Below, piece after piece: positions 34,480-43,649 of a stretch of DNA of 64,000 bases (position 1 is its first letter; the number at the start of each line of letters is the position of its first letter). The notes beneath the pieces were generated by a model. That model did no database searches. It was not told the origin of the DNA and saw only the letters and a program-made list of their open reading frames with translations. The stretch spans positions 61,493,159 to 61,557,158 of the forward strand of contig NC_044986.1 of assembly GCF_008728515.1 (NCBI RefSeq), read 5' to 3'. Both the position numbers and the translations under genes were made by a program. The stretch comes from Papio anubis (lineage: Eukaryota > Chordata > Mammalia > Primates > Cercopithecidae).

Positions 34480-35797
34480 AACGTTGGTGCAAAAGTAATT
34501 GTAGTTACAGGCAGTGAATTTTAAATCATTACAACTAGGCTCAAACACATCTTTACTAATCAAAATAGGAACCATTACAATCAAAACATTTTTGCCAAAG
34601 AGAAATAAGTTTGTTTATTCCTTATCATTAAGGAAGTTTTGTAATCCTCCTAAGGATTACAAAAATCAGGGCTTCAGGATTGAGTGAAGTCTTGGAAAGC
34701 ATTTTCTGCATTCTGCTGGTTGTGGAAGCATTCTCCCTGCCAAATGTTGTCAAGACACTTGAAGTGGTGGTCAGTTGACAAGAAGTCAGGTGAATGTGGC
34801 AGATGAGCCAAAACTTTGTAGTCCAATTCGTTCAAATGTTGACGCATTGGTTGTGTGACATGCAGTCGGACATGGTGGTGGAGAAGAATTGAGCCTTTTC
34901 TGATGACTAATGCCGGCTGTAGGTGTTGGCAATTTTGGGTGCATCTCACTGATATGCCGATCAGACTTCTCAGATGTAATGGCTTCCCTGGGATTCAGAA
35001 AGCTGTAGTGGATCAGATGGGCAAGAGGCCACCAATCAGTGACCAAGACCTTTTTTTAGTGCAAGTTTGGCTTTGGGAATTGCTTTGGTGCTTCTTCTAA
35101 ATCCAATTACTGAGCTCGTTATCACCAGTTGTCATATAAAATCCACTTTTTTCACATGTCACAATCTGGTCAAGAAAAGATTTATTGTTGTTGTGTAGAA
35201 TAAGAGAAGATGACACTTCAAAACAACGAGTTTTTAAAATTTATTTTCAGTCAGTTCATGAGGTACCCATTTATCAAGTTTTTTCATGTTTCCAATTTGC
35301 TTCCAATGCTGAACAACCATAAAATGATTGACACTGAGTTATTTGACAACTTCTTGTGTCATCATAAGAGGATCAGCTTCAATGATTGTCCTCAGTTGGT
35401 CATTGTCAACTTCCAATGGCTGGCCACTATGCTCCTCATCTTCAAGGTTCTCATCTCCTTTGCAAAACTTCTTGAACCACCATTGCACTGTGCATTTATT
35501 AGCACTTACTGGTCAAAATGCATTATTGATGTTGCGAGTTGTCTCCACTGCTTTAAAACCCATTTTGAACTCAAATAAGAAAATCGCTTGAATTTGCTTT
35601 GTCTAACAACATTTCCATAGTCTAAAATAAACATAAAATAAAGGGCAAGTAATAAGTCATTAGCAAGAAAAAAAATCATAAAGTGAGAAATGCCATTAAA
35701 ATGATGTATAAGATAACCACATTTAAGAATGTATTCCAATATGAAATGGCAAATTCCAACAATGCGAAAACAGCAATTACTCTTGCAACAATCTAAA
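34480..35797 (-). mobile_element. Hsmar1 mariner, near full length
   Basis: Terminal inverted repeats are AACGTTGGTGCAAAAGTAAT at the left and, reverse-complemented, TTTAGATTGTTGCAAGAGTA at the right; these are versions of the Hsmar1/MADE1 end. TA flanks both sides (34478-34479 and 35798-35799). The length of about 1.32 kb is close to the intact element (about 1.29 kb). The transposase gene inside is on the minus strand and dead. It is inserted in an ERV1 LTR. Confidence 0.92.
34560..35618 (-). pseudogene. Hsmar1 transposase pseudogene
   Basis: Conceptual translation of minus-strand fragments gives mariner transposase text, for example VQWWFKKFCKGDENLEDEE in the linker after the helix-turn-helix, IHYSFLNPREAITSEK, and FHNQQNAENAF near the C terminus. 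The family acts in the nucleus, cutting at the inverted repeats with a DDD/N triad; the same gene was captured in human SETMAR. Here a start codon is visible at 35618-35616, an in-frame TGA lies at 35573-35571 where CGA is expected (CpG decay), a one-base deletion near 35147-35156 shifts the frame at the first catalytic Asp, and the second catalytic Asp is replaced by His (LLHHHV). About 36 extra bases lie near the C terminus (34622-34657). The plus-strand frames at 35210-35591 are antisense shadows. Confidence 0.9.
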
Positions 35798-35804
35798 TAT
35801 TTCT

Positions 35805-35949
35805 GTGTTTTTTTTTTTTGAAATGGAATTTCATTCTTTTCATCCGGGCTGGAGTGCAGTGGCATGATGCAACCTCCACCTCCCAGGTTCAAGCGATTCT
35901 CCTGCCTCCGCCTCCCAAGTAGCTGGGATTACAGGTGCCCACTACTACC
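35805..35949 (-). mobile_element. 5'-truncated Alu (right arm only)
   Basis: Antisense Alu from a T run through GGGCTGGAGTGCAGTGGCAT and GCGATTCTCCTGCCTCCGCC to GGGATTACAGGTGCCCACTA, then it stops. CTAAATATTTCT at 35793-35804 and 35950-35961 is a perfect 12-bp target duplication that includes the last bases of the mariner and the LTR beyond. It therefore inserted after the mariner. Confidence 0.95.
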
Positions 35950-36138
35950 CTAAATATTTCTTAAATGATTGAAGTCTCATATTTCCTTAAAATGTATAAA
36001 ACCAAGCCGCACCCTGACCACCTTGGGCACGTGTTCTCAGCATCTCCTAAGGGCTGTGTCACAGGCCATGATCATTCATATTAGGCTTATAATAAATCTC
36101 CTCAAATATTTTACAGAATTTGACTCTTTTCATCGACA

Positions 36139-38262
36139 AAACTGAGGTGAGATTATTTCAGCAAGAAAAGTTGGCAGAACCTAGGAAACGGGGGAGGGAG
36201 GGATGGAATAGAGAGGGAAAGTTTTTATAGGAAAAAGCAATAGGAAGTGAAGAGGGACTGAGTCAGGAAAAGGAGGCAAGATACATGATCCATCACTTCT
36301 TAGACCCAGGCAGTGAGGTGTAGTTTTTAGCAAATATGATAAACCAGGGCACAGGACAATTCCTCAATCCCCAATATCTTTACCAATCCTCACCACCCAC
36401 AGACTCTCTACAGCACTGGGAATATTCATTTTCCAAACAACGCATACAACTAATTTACCTTCAAGTTTCTTTACAAGAGTAAGTTACGTGAAACACCCTC
36501 TGAAGCAGTATTCAAACAGACTTGGAGACTTGATCAACACCTCCTAATTGACTAGCATACAGCTACAAGGAATTCACCACCAGATGATGATCTCCTGTAG
36601 AAGCAGCTGGGGAAAGGAGGAATTGCACTGCCCTAGGCACTAGAGTAGAACTATAGCCAAATAAGTTACCTATGTTAGAAAATTTCCATGGCATCCTGGC
36701 AAAATTAAAGCTAAAAATGTCATTACAGCTACTTATTGGCTGTGTAAACAAAAAACATGTAGGCACTAAAAACTAGATAGAAGAGCACTGCTAAAATATT
36801 TCTAAGTTACACACACACACACCCCCCCCCCACATACACCCACACCCACACATAATTTACTAACCAAACCCATGAGGGTTATTCTGTGTTTCTTTAGGTT
36901 GACTCTATATCCTTGATTTCATCTACTATGCATCAATTTATAGGTTAATTCCAATATGCTTTTCATGCCCAAATTTCCATTTCCATATTGTTTTGTGGGA
37001 GTGGGAGTAGCATGATTTCAAAGTCACATTTCCAAATCAACTCTGTGTATATACAAGGAGAGAAGCAGTTAATTCTCTAATTGTGTGGGCAGTAGGAATA
37101 AGCATAAGGAAAATGGATCGAGCCGATAATGGAGGCAAGTCAGATGATAGATTAGGATAGGTGTTCAATCTGAAAACTTGTTAAAAAAAAATAGCAAGGC
37201 AAGGAGCTGGGTTATAAGCCTGAGAGGAAGACAAAAACAAAGAAAACTTGAAGACACGGAAATATGTATGGTACTGCATGAGATCTAAAGAAACAAGTGT
37301 AAAAGATAAAGCCATAACAAGCATGTAATGCTTTTTTTGTCCAAGGCAGCAGGCACAAAGAAACCAGCCTTGTTAATAGGCCTCCTGGGGGCCTGAGCTG
37401 CCTCACATGGATACCTAGAATACCCCCTGAAACAGCAAGTGGGTGCAGCTGCCAAGTGTTAGAAGTGTCTGATTTTTAGCTCTTTCATTGATATTTCCAT
37501 CCTCTCTGTAAAAAGAAAAGCCAAGGCTCATCATGAGTATTTAAAAATAAATTGAGATGAATAGGATTTGGTCTCTAATGCATACTCAAACCACAAAGAG
37601 ATATAGCAACTAATCTATGTGACTTGGTGAATAGTAAATGGCTTCTTCATCTCAGCCCTAAATTTCTCCAAGGTCTAGGGCCAGTGGGACAGTATTAATT
37701 TACAAGTCTTCTGTAATGTATTAAAATATATACCATTATGTTTTAGGAAAAATATTTAAGGCTTTATTCAGCTATAAATACTAGTATGGGATTTCATTAA
37801 GAAACATCGAAAATGATTTTTTGATTTACTTTCTATGCCTTGATGGTTTCTAAAAGGTAATCTATCATAACAATGCATTTTCATGTTTTTATTTTTTAAA
37901 TAACATCTATGAGGGAAAGTTGAGCTGAACCTTAAAGTTACAAGAAATAATGTGTATTTTATGCTCTCAATAACTTTTTTGACAGTGGTCATTATTGATT
38001 ACACTAAGTCATTATGAATTATAGTAAGCATTGTTTTCTTTATAATACAGATTTTTTTAACGCAATCATATATTATAAATTCAATTCATTTTATACAACC
38101 CATGCTGAGTTGTATATTATTTTTATTAAAGAGTTGGCATGTTTAATCTTTCTCATTTTGAGCTATTCTCCCATTTTATCTGAGTTTTTAATGACAATGT
38201 TAAAATTCTATTGTTTAATTATCAGCTGTGTATCTTAAAGTGATAGGTACATTTTATTTTCT
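36139..38262. other. non-coding DNA, nothing firm
   Basis: 36139-36300 could be ERV internal sequence following the LTR. The rest is anonymous AT-rich sequence with an A run at 37182-37190. Short frames (for example 38014-38238) have no support. Confidence 0.45.
36811..36852. repeat. (CA)n with a C run
   Basis: ACACACACACACAC followed by eleven C residues and CACATACACCCACACCCACA. All but two T residues are A or C. Confidence 0.92.
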
Positions 38263-38340
38263 GTAGAAAATAGAAACTAGAAAGTAGAAAATAGCAGAAA
38301 ATAGAAATATTAGAAACAAGTAGAAAATAGAAAATAGAAA
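38263..38340. repeat. GTAGAAAATAGAAA minisatellite-like array
   Basis: About five imperfect units built on (GT)AGAAAATAGAAA, with small indels between units. Purine-rich on the plus strand. 38341-38756 that follows is anonymous. Confidence 0.8.
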
Positions 38341-38756
38341 TTGCATGTGTGCGTAGGGATATAATCATAACAGGGTTAAATGAAGAAGCTCTTTAGAACT
38401 GGATTTTGTGAGATTGATAGCAATTTTACAGGTAGTGATTGGAGGAAGAGGAGTCTTTTAGCCAAACAGAGGGGCGAGGGCCAAGTACTGTGATAGCAGT
38501 ATTTGACTGTGTTAAGTGGGGGACTTACAGGAGGATGTTATTATGGTTCCACGTGTTTGAAATGATCAAAGCCCCAAAAAGGTAAGTGCAAGTAGAAAGA
38601 GATAGAAGGGTACAGATACTACAAAAGAAGACTATTTCTAACTTCAAGGAAATTATATAGGAGAAGAAATACATTTTGTTAGTGGAAGAGGTCTACAAAT
38701 CACATTGCTTTCAATATCTACTTTATGACTTCCAAATCAGTAGCCTTAATCTAGAC

Positions 38757-39033
38757 TTTTTTTTTTTTGAGACGGAGTCTCGCTGTGTCACCCGGGCTGG
38801 AGTGCGGTGGCGCGATCTCGGCTCACTGCAAGCTCCGCCTCCAGGGTTCACGCCATTCTCCTGCCTCAGCCTCCGAGTAGCTGGGACTACAGGCGCCCGC
38901 CACCGCGCCCGGCTAGTTTTTTGTATTTTTAGTAGAGACGGGGTTTCACGGTGTTAGCCAGGATGGTCTCGATCTCCTGACCTCGTGATCCACCCGCCTC
39001 GGCCTCCCAAAGTGCTGGGATTACAGGCTTGAG
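38757..39033 (-). mobile_element. young AluY, Old World monkey type, slightly 5'-truncated
   Basis: Very little divergence: GAGACGGAGTCTCGCTGTGT, GCCCGGCTAGTTTTTTGTAT (implying AAAACTAGCCGGGC in sense) and TTACAGGCTTGAG (sense CTCAAGCCTGTAA). The last dozen or so bases of the Alu 5' end are missing. The 93-codon frame across it is an Alu artefact. Confidence 0.94.
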
Positions 39034-39739
39034 ACATTTTTCTTGGTCTTGGAAATGATTAGACATTTTCACCTAAATATTTCACAAAAATTTCAGACTA
39101 AATGTTATCAAAATTTAACTCCATCATTCTTTTTTTCTTTGTACCTCAATCCTGCTTCTCTGTTTTGTGTGTGTGTGTGTGTGTGTGTGTATGACTAAAG
39201 CTCTACTACCCTTCCTGCTTTTGAACCCCAAATCCTGACTATAACCCTTCATTTCTCCAAATTTTGCTTAGAGCAGCCTGCTCAATATCTCCCAGCCCTG
39301 TACCGACTACTCTACTCCTCCTATTGGAGTGTCAAAGGGAGAGAATACATTCATGGGTTCTTAGTTTCTGTTTCTGGTTGGACCAGTAAAGCCCCTTCCT
39401 CATTCCTCTTTTCCGCTTAGTACTAAATAAAGAAACTAAAACCCATGGTTCAGGTTGCTAAAAGCCTAAAACAAAAAAGAACAACAATAACAACAACAAA
39501 ACAAGTGTGTATTATTGTCTTATTCCAGGTATCATCATTCCTCATCTGAACTTACTCTTTACCTCCAGGTTCACATTTCCATCTTCTGCTTCTGGAAGAT
39601 TTGGAAATGCAAGTTGTATCAAGAATCTCGCTTATTAAAGATCCACTAATAGGTCCTCACTGCCTCTGATGTAAAGTCAAAACTTTACCCTACTCAAGAG
39701 TCTTCTTAATTTGATGTCTCTTTTATCACCACAATATAC
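39034..39739. other. non-coding DNA with a GT repeat
   Basis: (GT)12 at 39167-39190 and an AAC-rich stretch at 39480-39502. Otherwise anonymous. Confidence 0.6.
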
Positions 39740-39864
39740 GCACTGTATGTTATCCATCCAAAAAATAAATGCCGGTCAGAAAATGCCAGACCTTTTGATA
39801 AGACTGAAGTAGCAGACAAAAGATCAATGGTTGCCAGGGACCAAATGTTGGGGGATGAGGGAAC

Positions 39865-40165
39865 TTTTGTTTGTTTGTTTTCTGAGATGGAGTCTCTCTC
39901 TGTGGCCCAGGCTGGAGTGCAGTGGCACAATCTCAGCTCACTGCTACCTTGGTCTCCTGGTTTCAAGTGATTCTCCTGCCTCAACCTCCCAAGTAGCTGG
40001 GATTACAAGCATGCACCACCACGCCCGGCTAATTTTTGTACTTTTTAGTAGAGATAGGGTTTCACCATTTGGCCAGGTTGGTCTCCAACTCCTGACCTCA
40101 AATGATCCACCTTCCTCAGTCTCCCAAAGTGCTGGGATTACAGATGTGAGCCACAGTGCCAGGCC
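39865..40165 (-). mobile_element. Alu, full length
   Basis: Antisense Alu with a TTTG-repeat tail, CAGGCTGGAGTGCAGTGGCA, TTAGTAGAGATAGGGTTTCA and CAGTGCCAGGCC. AluS-age. It directly abuts the T tail of the next Alu. Frames on both strands through here are Alu-derived. Confidence 0.94.
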
Positions 40166-40167
40166 AC

Positions 40168-40390
40168 TTTTTTTTTTTTTTTTGAGACAGTCTCACTCCT
40201 CCTACCACAGCCTCCCCAACAGCTGAGAGCACAGGCATGCAACAACGTGCCTGGCTAATTATTTTCATTTTTTGCAAAGATGGAGGCTTGCTATGTTGCT
40301 AAGGCTGGTCTTGAATCCTGGACTCAAACAATCTTCTAGCCTTGGCCTCCCAAAGTGCTGGGATTACCAGCGTGAGTCACTGGGCCGAAG
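40168..40390 (-). mobile_element. older Alu with internal deletion (AluJ-like)
   Basis: Starts with a T run and GAGACAGTCTCACTCCTCCT, jumping directly to CCACAGCCTCCCCAACAGCT, so about 60-70 bp of the right arm is missing. It continues GAATCCTGGACTCAAACAAT to GTGAGTCACTGGGCC. High divergence fits an AluJ. Confidence 0.88.
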
Positions 40391-40560
40391 CCATGAGTGA
40401 ACTGTGTGAGATGATGGCTATGTTCATTCATGGTTTTTTTGGAAGTTTCATTACTATACGTTTATAAAGCTTATCGAAGTGTATCCTTAATGTATTAAAT
40501 TTTATTGCATGCATTATACTTTAAAAATGATAATGTCAATACAGTGTATAACTGAAACTC

Positions 40561-40799
40561 AAAGTAAGTTTGAGGAAAAGTATATTTTTAAAATATGCAT
40601 TGCTATATGTAAATTCCTAAAAACATCTCTATGAAAAGACACAAATACCTCCAAAAATATTCAAAATTGTCTCTGAAGGGCAATGTAACACCTCTGAAAT
40701 CTACTAGAATAAATCATTTAGTACTTTGCAGCATAGGTGAATTTGAGGAGAATATACCTAGGTTTTGAATGTAAATGGGGAGGTGGAAATGGGAATTGA
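40561..40799. other. non-coding DNA, nothing recognised
   Basis: Anonymous AT-rich sequence. Confidence 0.5.
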
Positions 40800-41065
40800 T
40801 AATAGTTTGAACTCCATGTGGAAGAAAATCAAGGCACCCCAGCAAACAGCAGACACCAAAGACAGACATGCCATAGAGCCCTTCTTGAATTTTCCAGCTC
40901 AGACAACCCTCCCACTGAATGCAGCTACATGAGGGAGTCCAAGAGAAGCCAGCAGGGGAGCCAGCAGGCCATCCGCAGAATTGTGAAAAAAATAAATAGC
41001 TGTTCTCAGCAGTGAGAATCTTGGATGGTTTATTACATAGATATGGAAAACTGAAATACCCTAAA
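40800..41065 (+). mobile_element. old LTR-like repeat, 3' part
   Basis: CAGAATTGTGAAAAAAATAA, then GGATGGTTTATTACATAGAT and GGAAAACTGAAA, mirror the block at 32740-32860 in the opposite orientation. The upstream CCAGCTCAGACAACC to GCAGGCCATCCGCAG part also suits this family. Confidence 0.4.
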
Positions 41066-41434
41066 TCAGGATTAGGGGCTGATTTAAAGACATGTAACAT
41101 TTCATTTCAAAAATCTAAAACTTTTAACATTGAAGTTGGGACTGGTTAGGAATGGAGACAAGAGAATAGCAAGGAGATCATGAGTGGCGGCTGGAAAGGC
41201 AGAGAGAAAACTGCCGCTGTATGCGAAAGAAAGGGAGACGATGTCATATAGAAGGAAAAAAAAGTGGTAAAACATCATCAGTGGTAAATAAAAATAGAGA
41301 ATGTATGTAAGGAACTTATGTATTTGGTTTAGGGGAATTTTAGGTAGACTGTTCATGGCATCAGCTATTTTTATTTTCTTTTAGACCTATACATTGTGAG
41401 GTATGGAAAAACAGTGATGAACAAATGAAGGAAG
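41066..41434. other. non-coding DNA, nothing recognised
   Basis: Anonymous. Minus-strand frame 41102-41356 is unsupported. Confidence 0.5.
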
Positions 41435-41575
41435 TGTTCATTTGTCAGGCAGAATTTGCAAATATGGAAGTTCTAAGTCCAAAGCAAAATTGTGAGAAAT
41501 AATAAATTGTTGTCTTAAACCATGGTGTTCTGGGGTATTACAGGGAACAAAAGAATTGCCACAGTATTTATCATT
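41435..41575 (+). mobile_element. MLT1-like LTR 3' end
   Basis: AAAATTGTGAGAAATAATAA, then TTGTTGTCTTAAACCATGGT and CTGGGGTATTACAGG resemble the MaLR LTR 3' end (GAAATAAATTTCTGTTGTTTAAGCC...). Short and diverged. Confidence 0.5.
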
Positions 41576-42074
41576 AGCTACAACACCAGAAGCCAAAATG
41601 CACTTCTTCTTAAATAAAATAATAAAGTTGAAGATAATTTGAGCAAAGTTTTGTTGTGTTATTTACATTAGTTAGAGCTATATGAATTTGCATATTGTCA
41701 ACCATTTTGTCTTACAAACATAGTACTTTCATATGGTTCAACTTCATAGGTTTTCCTTACTTTCTCCAGTAAGCTACTTCATGTTAATATACTCCTCTCT
41801 TTCCTTCTTTTCTTCATTTAACAAATATTTATTCATTATTTATAATGGAAAGTACTGCGATAACATAAAAATTCATTAGCCTCAAAAACTTTCATAGGAT
41901 ATTTATAATACAGTAAAATGAAATAATTATAGTATATTTATAACATACTTTATAGTATACAAAGTATTTCTTAATATTTTTTCCATTGTTATCTATACAT
42001 TGTCATTCCACAGTAGAGGGGCCTAACAATGCATAATACTTCACGGCACTTTTGACCTAAGTATATTGGAAAAG
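41576..42074. other. AT-rich non-coding DNA
   Basis: Nothing recognised. Confidence 0.5.
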
Positions 42075-42264
42075 TTGTATAATTTTCTAAACTCAATTTT
42101 CTTATCTGAAATTTACACTTCCCCGGTATAAAAATGGAAATGAGAGTGACACTTCCTCTTCTAGCTGTTTTAAGGATTAATGAAAATAACGCATGTAAAG
42201 AATTTATAATGCTCAGTTCACTCACAGTAAGCTCCCAAAATGTTATATCAAAACTTCTGCCTAC
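42075..42264 (+). mobile_element. MIR SINE
   Basis: CTCAATTTTCTTATCTGAAA, TAAGGATTAATGAAAATAAC, GCATGTAAAGAATTTATAAT and CTCACAGTAAGCTCCCAAAA follow the MIR 3' half in sense orientation. Confidence 0.78.
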
Positions 42265-42267
42265 TAG

Positions 42268-42425
42268 TATTATTAAATTAGTGTTATTACCTCACTCTTC
42301 TAACCATTTCACTGACAAGGAAAACAAGATCTGGTGAGTGTAATTGAATTTTCATAGTAGCAGATCCAAGTTAAAAATCTATGCCTTTCTTTTGAATACC
42401 AGCCCAGTCTTTCCCTAGATCATGC
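42268..42425 (-). mobile_element. MIR SINE, convergent with the previous one
   Basis: GTGTTATTACCTCACTCTTC, TTCACTGACAAGGAAAACAA, AGCAGATCCAAGTTAAAAAT and ATACCAGCCCAGTCTTTCCC give the antisense MIR order. Together with 42075-42264 it forms a tail-to-tail MIR pair. Confidence 0.6.
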
Positions 42426-42980
42426 GAACCACCCAGACCTTTTGACACCTTTAGTTAACTATTGTACTTAGATGTATTATATGTAGTAGAAATTCTTTAA
42501 TTTGCCTGTGTGTGTCTGAAACCTCCAATATTTGCCAGCCTCATCTTAAAATACATTGAGCTTGAGAAAACCTGACAAAGTTTGTCTTTGATGACCATTT
42601 AAACGAAATCTATGTTTTATGATAGGAAAAATAATGGATTAATTCAAGTTTTATAGAGTTTTTTTAAACCACTATTTTAGCAGAAAACTTGAATAATGAA
42701 TTTAGACAACATTTCTTTTCATAACCAATTTTACATGTGAATTCATTGTTATATAGTATCTGGCTTCTGGCATGTGCCATACATATTTGTAAATAACTAT
42801 TTGATGTTATTAGATTAGATTGATATTATTGTGTGCCTGCACTTAAATAAGTTGAGACTAATTTAATCTCATCGCATGTCACTGATCAGATTTTATTAAG
42901 ATTATTCCCACAAAACATTTAAAAATAAAAGCTTAGTGTAGACTTCCAGAGATAAATCTGATATTTTAACATATCAAGAC
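42426..42980. other. AT-rich non-coding DNA
   Basis: Nothing recognised. Confidence 0.5.
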
Positions 42981-43520
42981 TGTGATGGTCAATTTTATGT
43001 TTCAACTTGATGAGGTTAAGGGATGCCCAGATAAACATTCTTTCTAAGTGTGTCTCTGAGAGTGTTTCTAGAAGAGATAGGTGTTTGAATCAGTAGACTG
43101 ACTAAAGAAGATTCATCCTCACCACTGTGGGGTTGGGATCATCCAATCTATTAAAAACCTGAATAAAACAAAAAGTGAGAGAAAAGTTGAATTTTCTCTC
43201 TCTGCTTGTGCTGGGACATCCATCTTCTTCTGGTTTGGGACATCTGATGCTCCTTCTTTTGGGACTTCAGAACTTATACCAGCTTGTCAGCCTTAGTCCT
43301 TGGGTGTTATATCATCAGATTCCCTGGTTCTCAGGCATTCATCTTTCATCTAAATTACACTACCAGCTTTTCTGCCTCTCCATCTTGCAGATGGCATATC
43401 TATCTATTGTGAGGCTTCTTGGCCTCCAAAATTGTATGAGCCAATTCTCATAATAAATCTCCTCATATATCTCTCTATATATATTCTATTGGTTCTATTT
43501 ATTTGGAAAACTCTAATCCA
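42981..43520 (+). mobile_element. LTR-like interspersed repeat
   Basis: Begins TGTGATGGTCAATTTTATGT, continues ATCAGTAGACTGACTAAAGA, GGATCATCCAATCTATTAAA, TGGGACTTCAGAACTTATAC, CCAATTCTCATAATAAATCT and ends GGAAAACTCTAATCCA. This is a familiar high-copy mammalian repeat; the TG start and AATAAA near the 3' end make it LTR-like. I cannot recall its name. The open frame at 43175-43453 belongs to it. Confidence 0.65.
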
Positions 43521-43646
43521 CATAAATTCCATGGTGCCTTTAGACTAATATAAAGTCGAAAGATTTTAAAGTCTATAGTGTAAAGACTAAAGTCTAAAGT
43601 CTGAAGACTTTATATTTGTCTAAAAGCACCATGGAATTTATGTGGA
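43517..43646. repeat. 130-bp imperfect palindrome (hairpin)
   Basis: Arms 43517-43557 and 43606-43646 are complementary over 41 bp with two mismatches; the left arm starts TCCACATAAATTCCATGGTG. The 48-bp loop is made of AAAGTCTA/AAAGACT repeats that can pair further. The first four bases overlap the end of the LTR-like repeat before it. It may be a MITE or a local inverted duplication. Confidence 0.9.
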
Positions 43647-43649
43647 TAT

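Larger units (their letters stand above)
34058..36138 (+). mobile_element. ERV1 LTR (MER4-group) carrying a mariner and an Alu
   Basis: LTR text runs from about TGAAAGAAACTG (34058) through CTGGTTCAGGACATGATGG, TTAAGTCTGATAAGAAGC and GTCTTTAGATAAACTCAACC to CTGAGCCAGTGTA at 34479, is interrupted by the mariner and Alu, then resumes at 35962 (TAAATGATTGAAG) through GCACCCTGACCACCTTGGGC to TTTCATCGACA. The related LTR at 10615-11345 is uninterrupted at the same point (AATGTATTTCTTAAATG), which confirms both junctions. Removing the inserts leaves roughly 600 bp of LTR. The left boundary is uncertain. Confidence 0.7.
39740..40560 (+). mobile_element. L1M 3' UTR, interrupted by two Alus
   Basis: AGATCAATGGTTGCCAGGGA and TGTTGGGGGATGAGGGAACT precede the Alus; TGAACTGTGTGAGATGATGG and GGCTATGTTCATTCATGG follow. 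Together they give a sense L1M 3' UTR (the GGTTGCCAGGGACTGGGGG type). Confidence 0.55.

Noticed and set aside
35210..35591. Plus-strand frames of 122 and 87 codons
   Set aside because: They are the antisense of the Hsmar1 transposase remnant.
35506..35892. 128-codon minus-strand frame
   Set aside because: It fuses truncated Alu sequence with the mariner leader and first part of the dead transposase; not a gene.
10615..36138. The two MER4-group LTRs as ends of one provirus
   Set aside because: Their left halves are unrelated and the 23 kb between is filled with unrelated single-copy DNA and other repeats.
36811..36852. CA/C-rich tract considered as a CRISPR-like or regulatory array
   Set aside because: It is a plain dinucleotide microsatellite with a C run; no spacers.
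39831..40226. 131-codon plus-strand frame
   Set aside because: It reads through two antisense Alus, a well-known artefact.
40714..41100. 128-codon minus-strand frame
   Set aside because: It covers an old LTR-like repeat and shows no recognisable domain.
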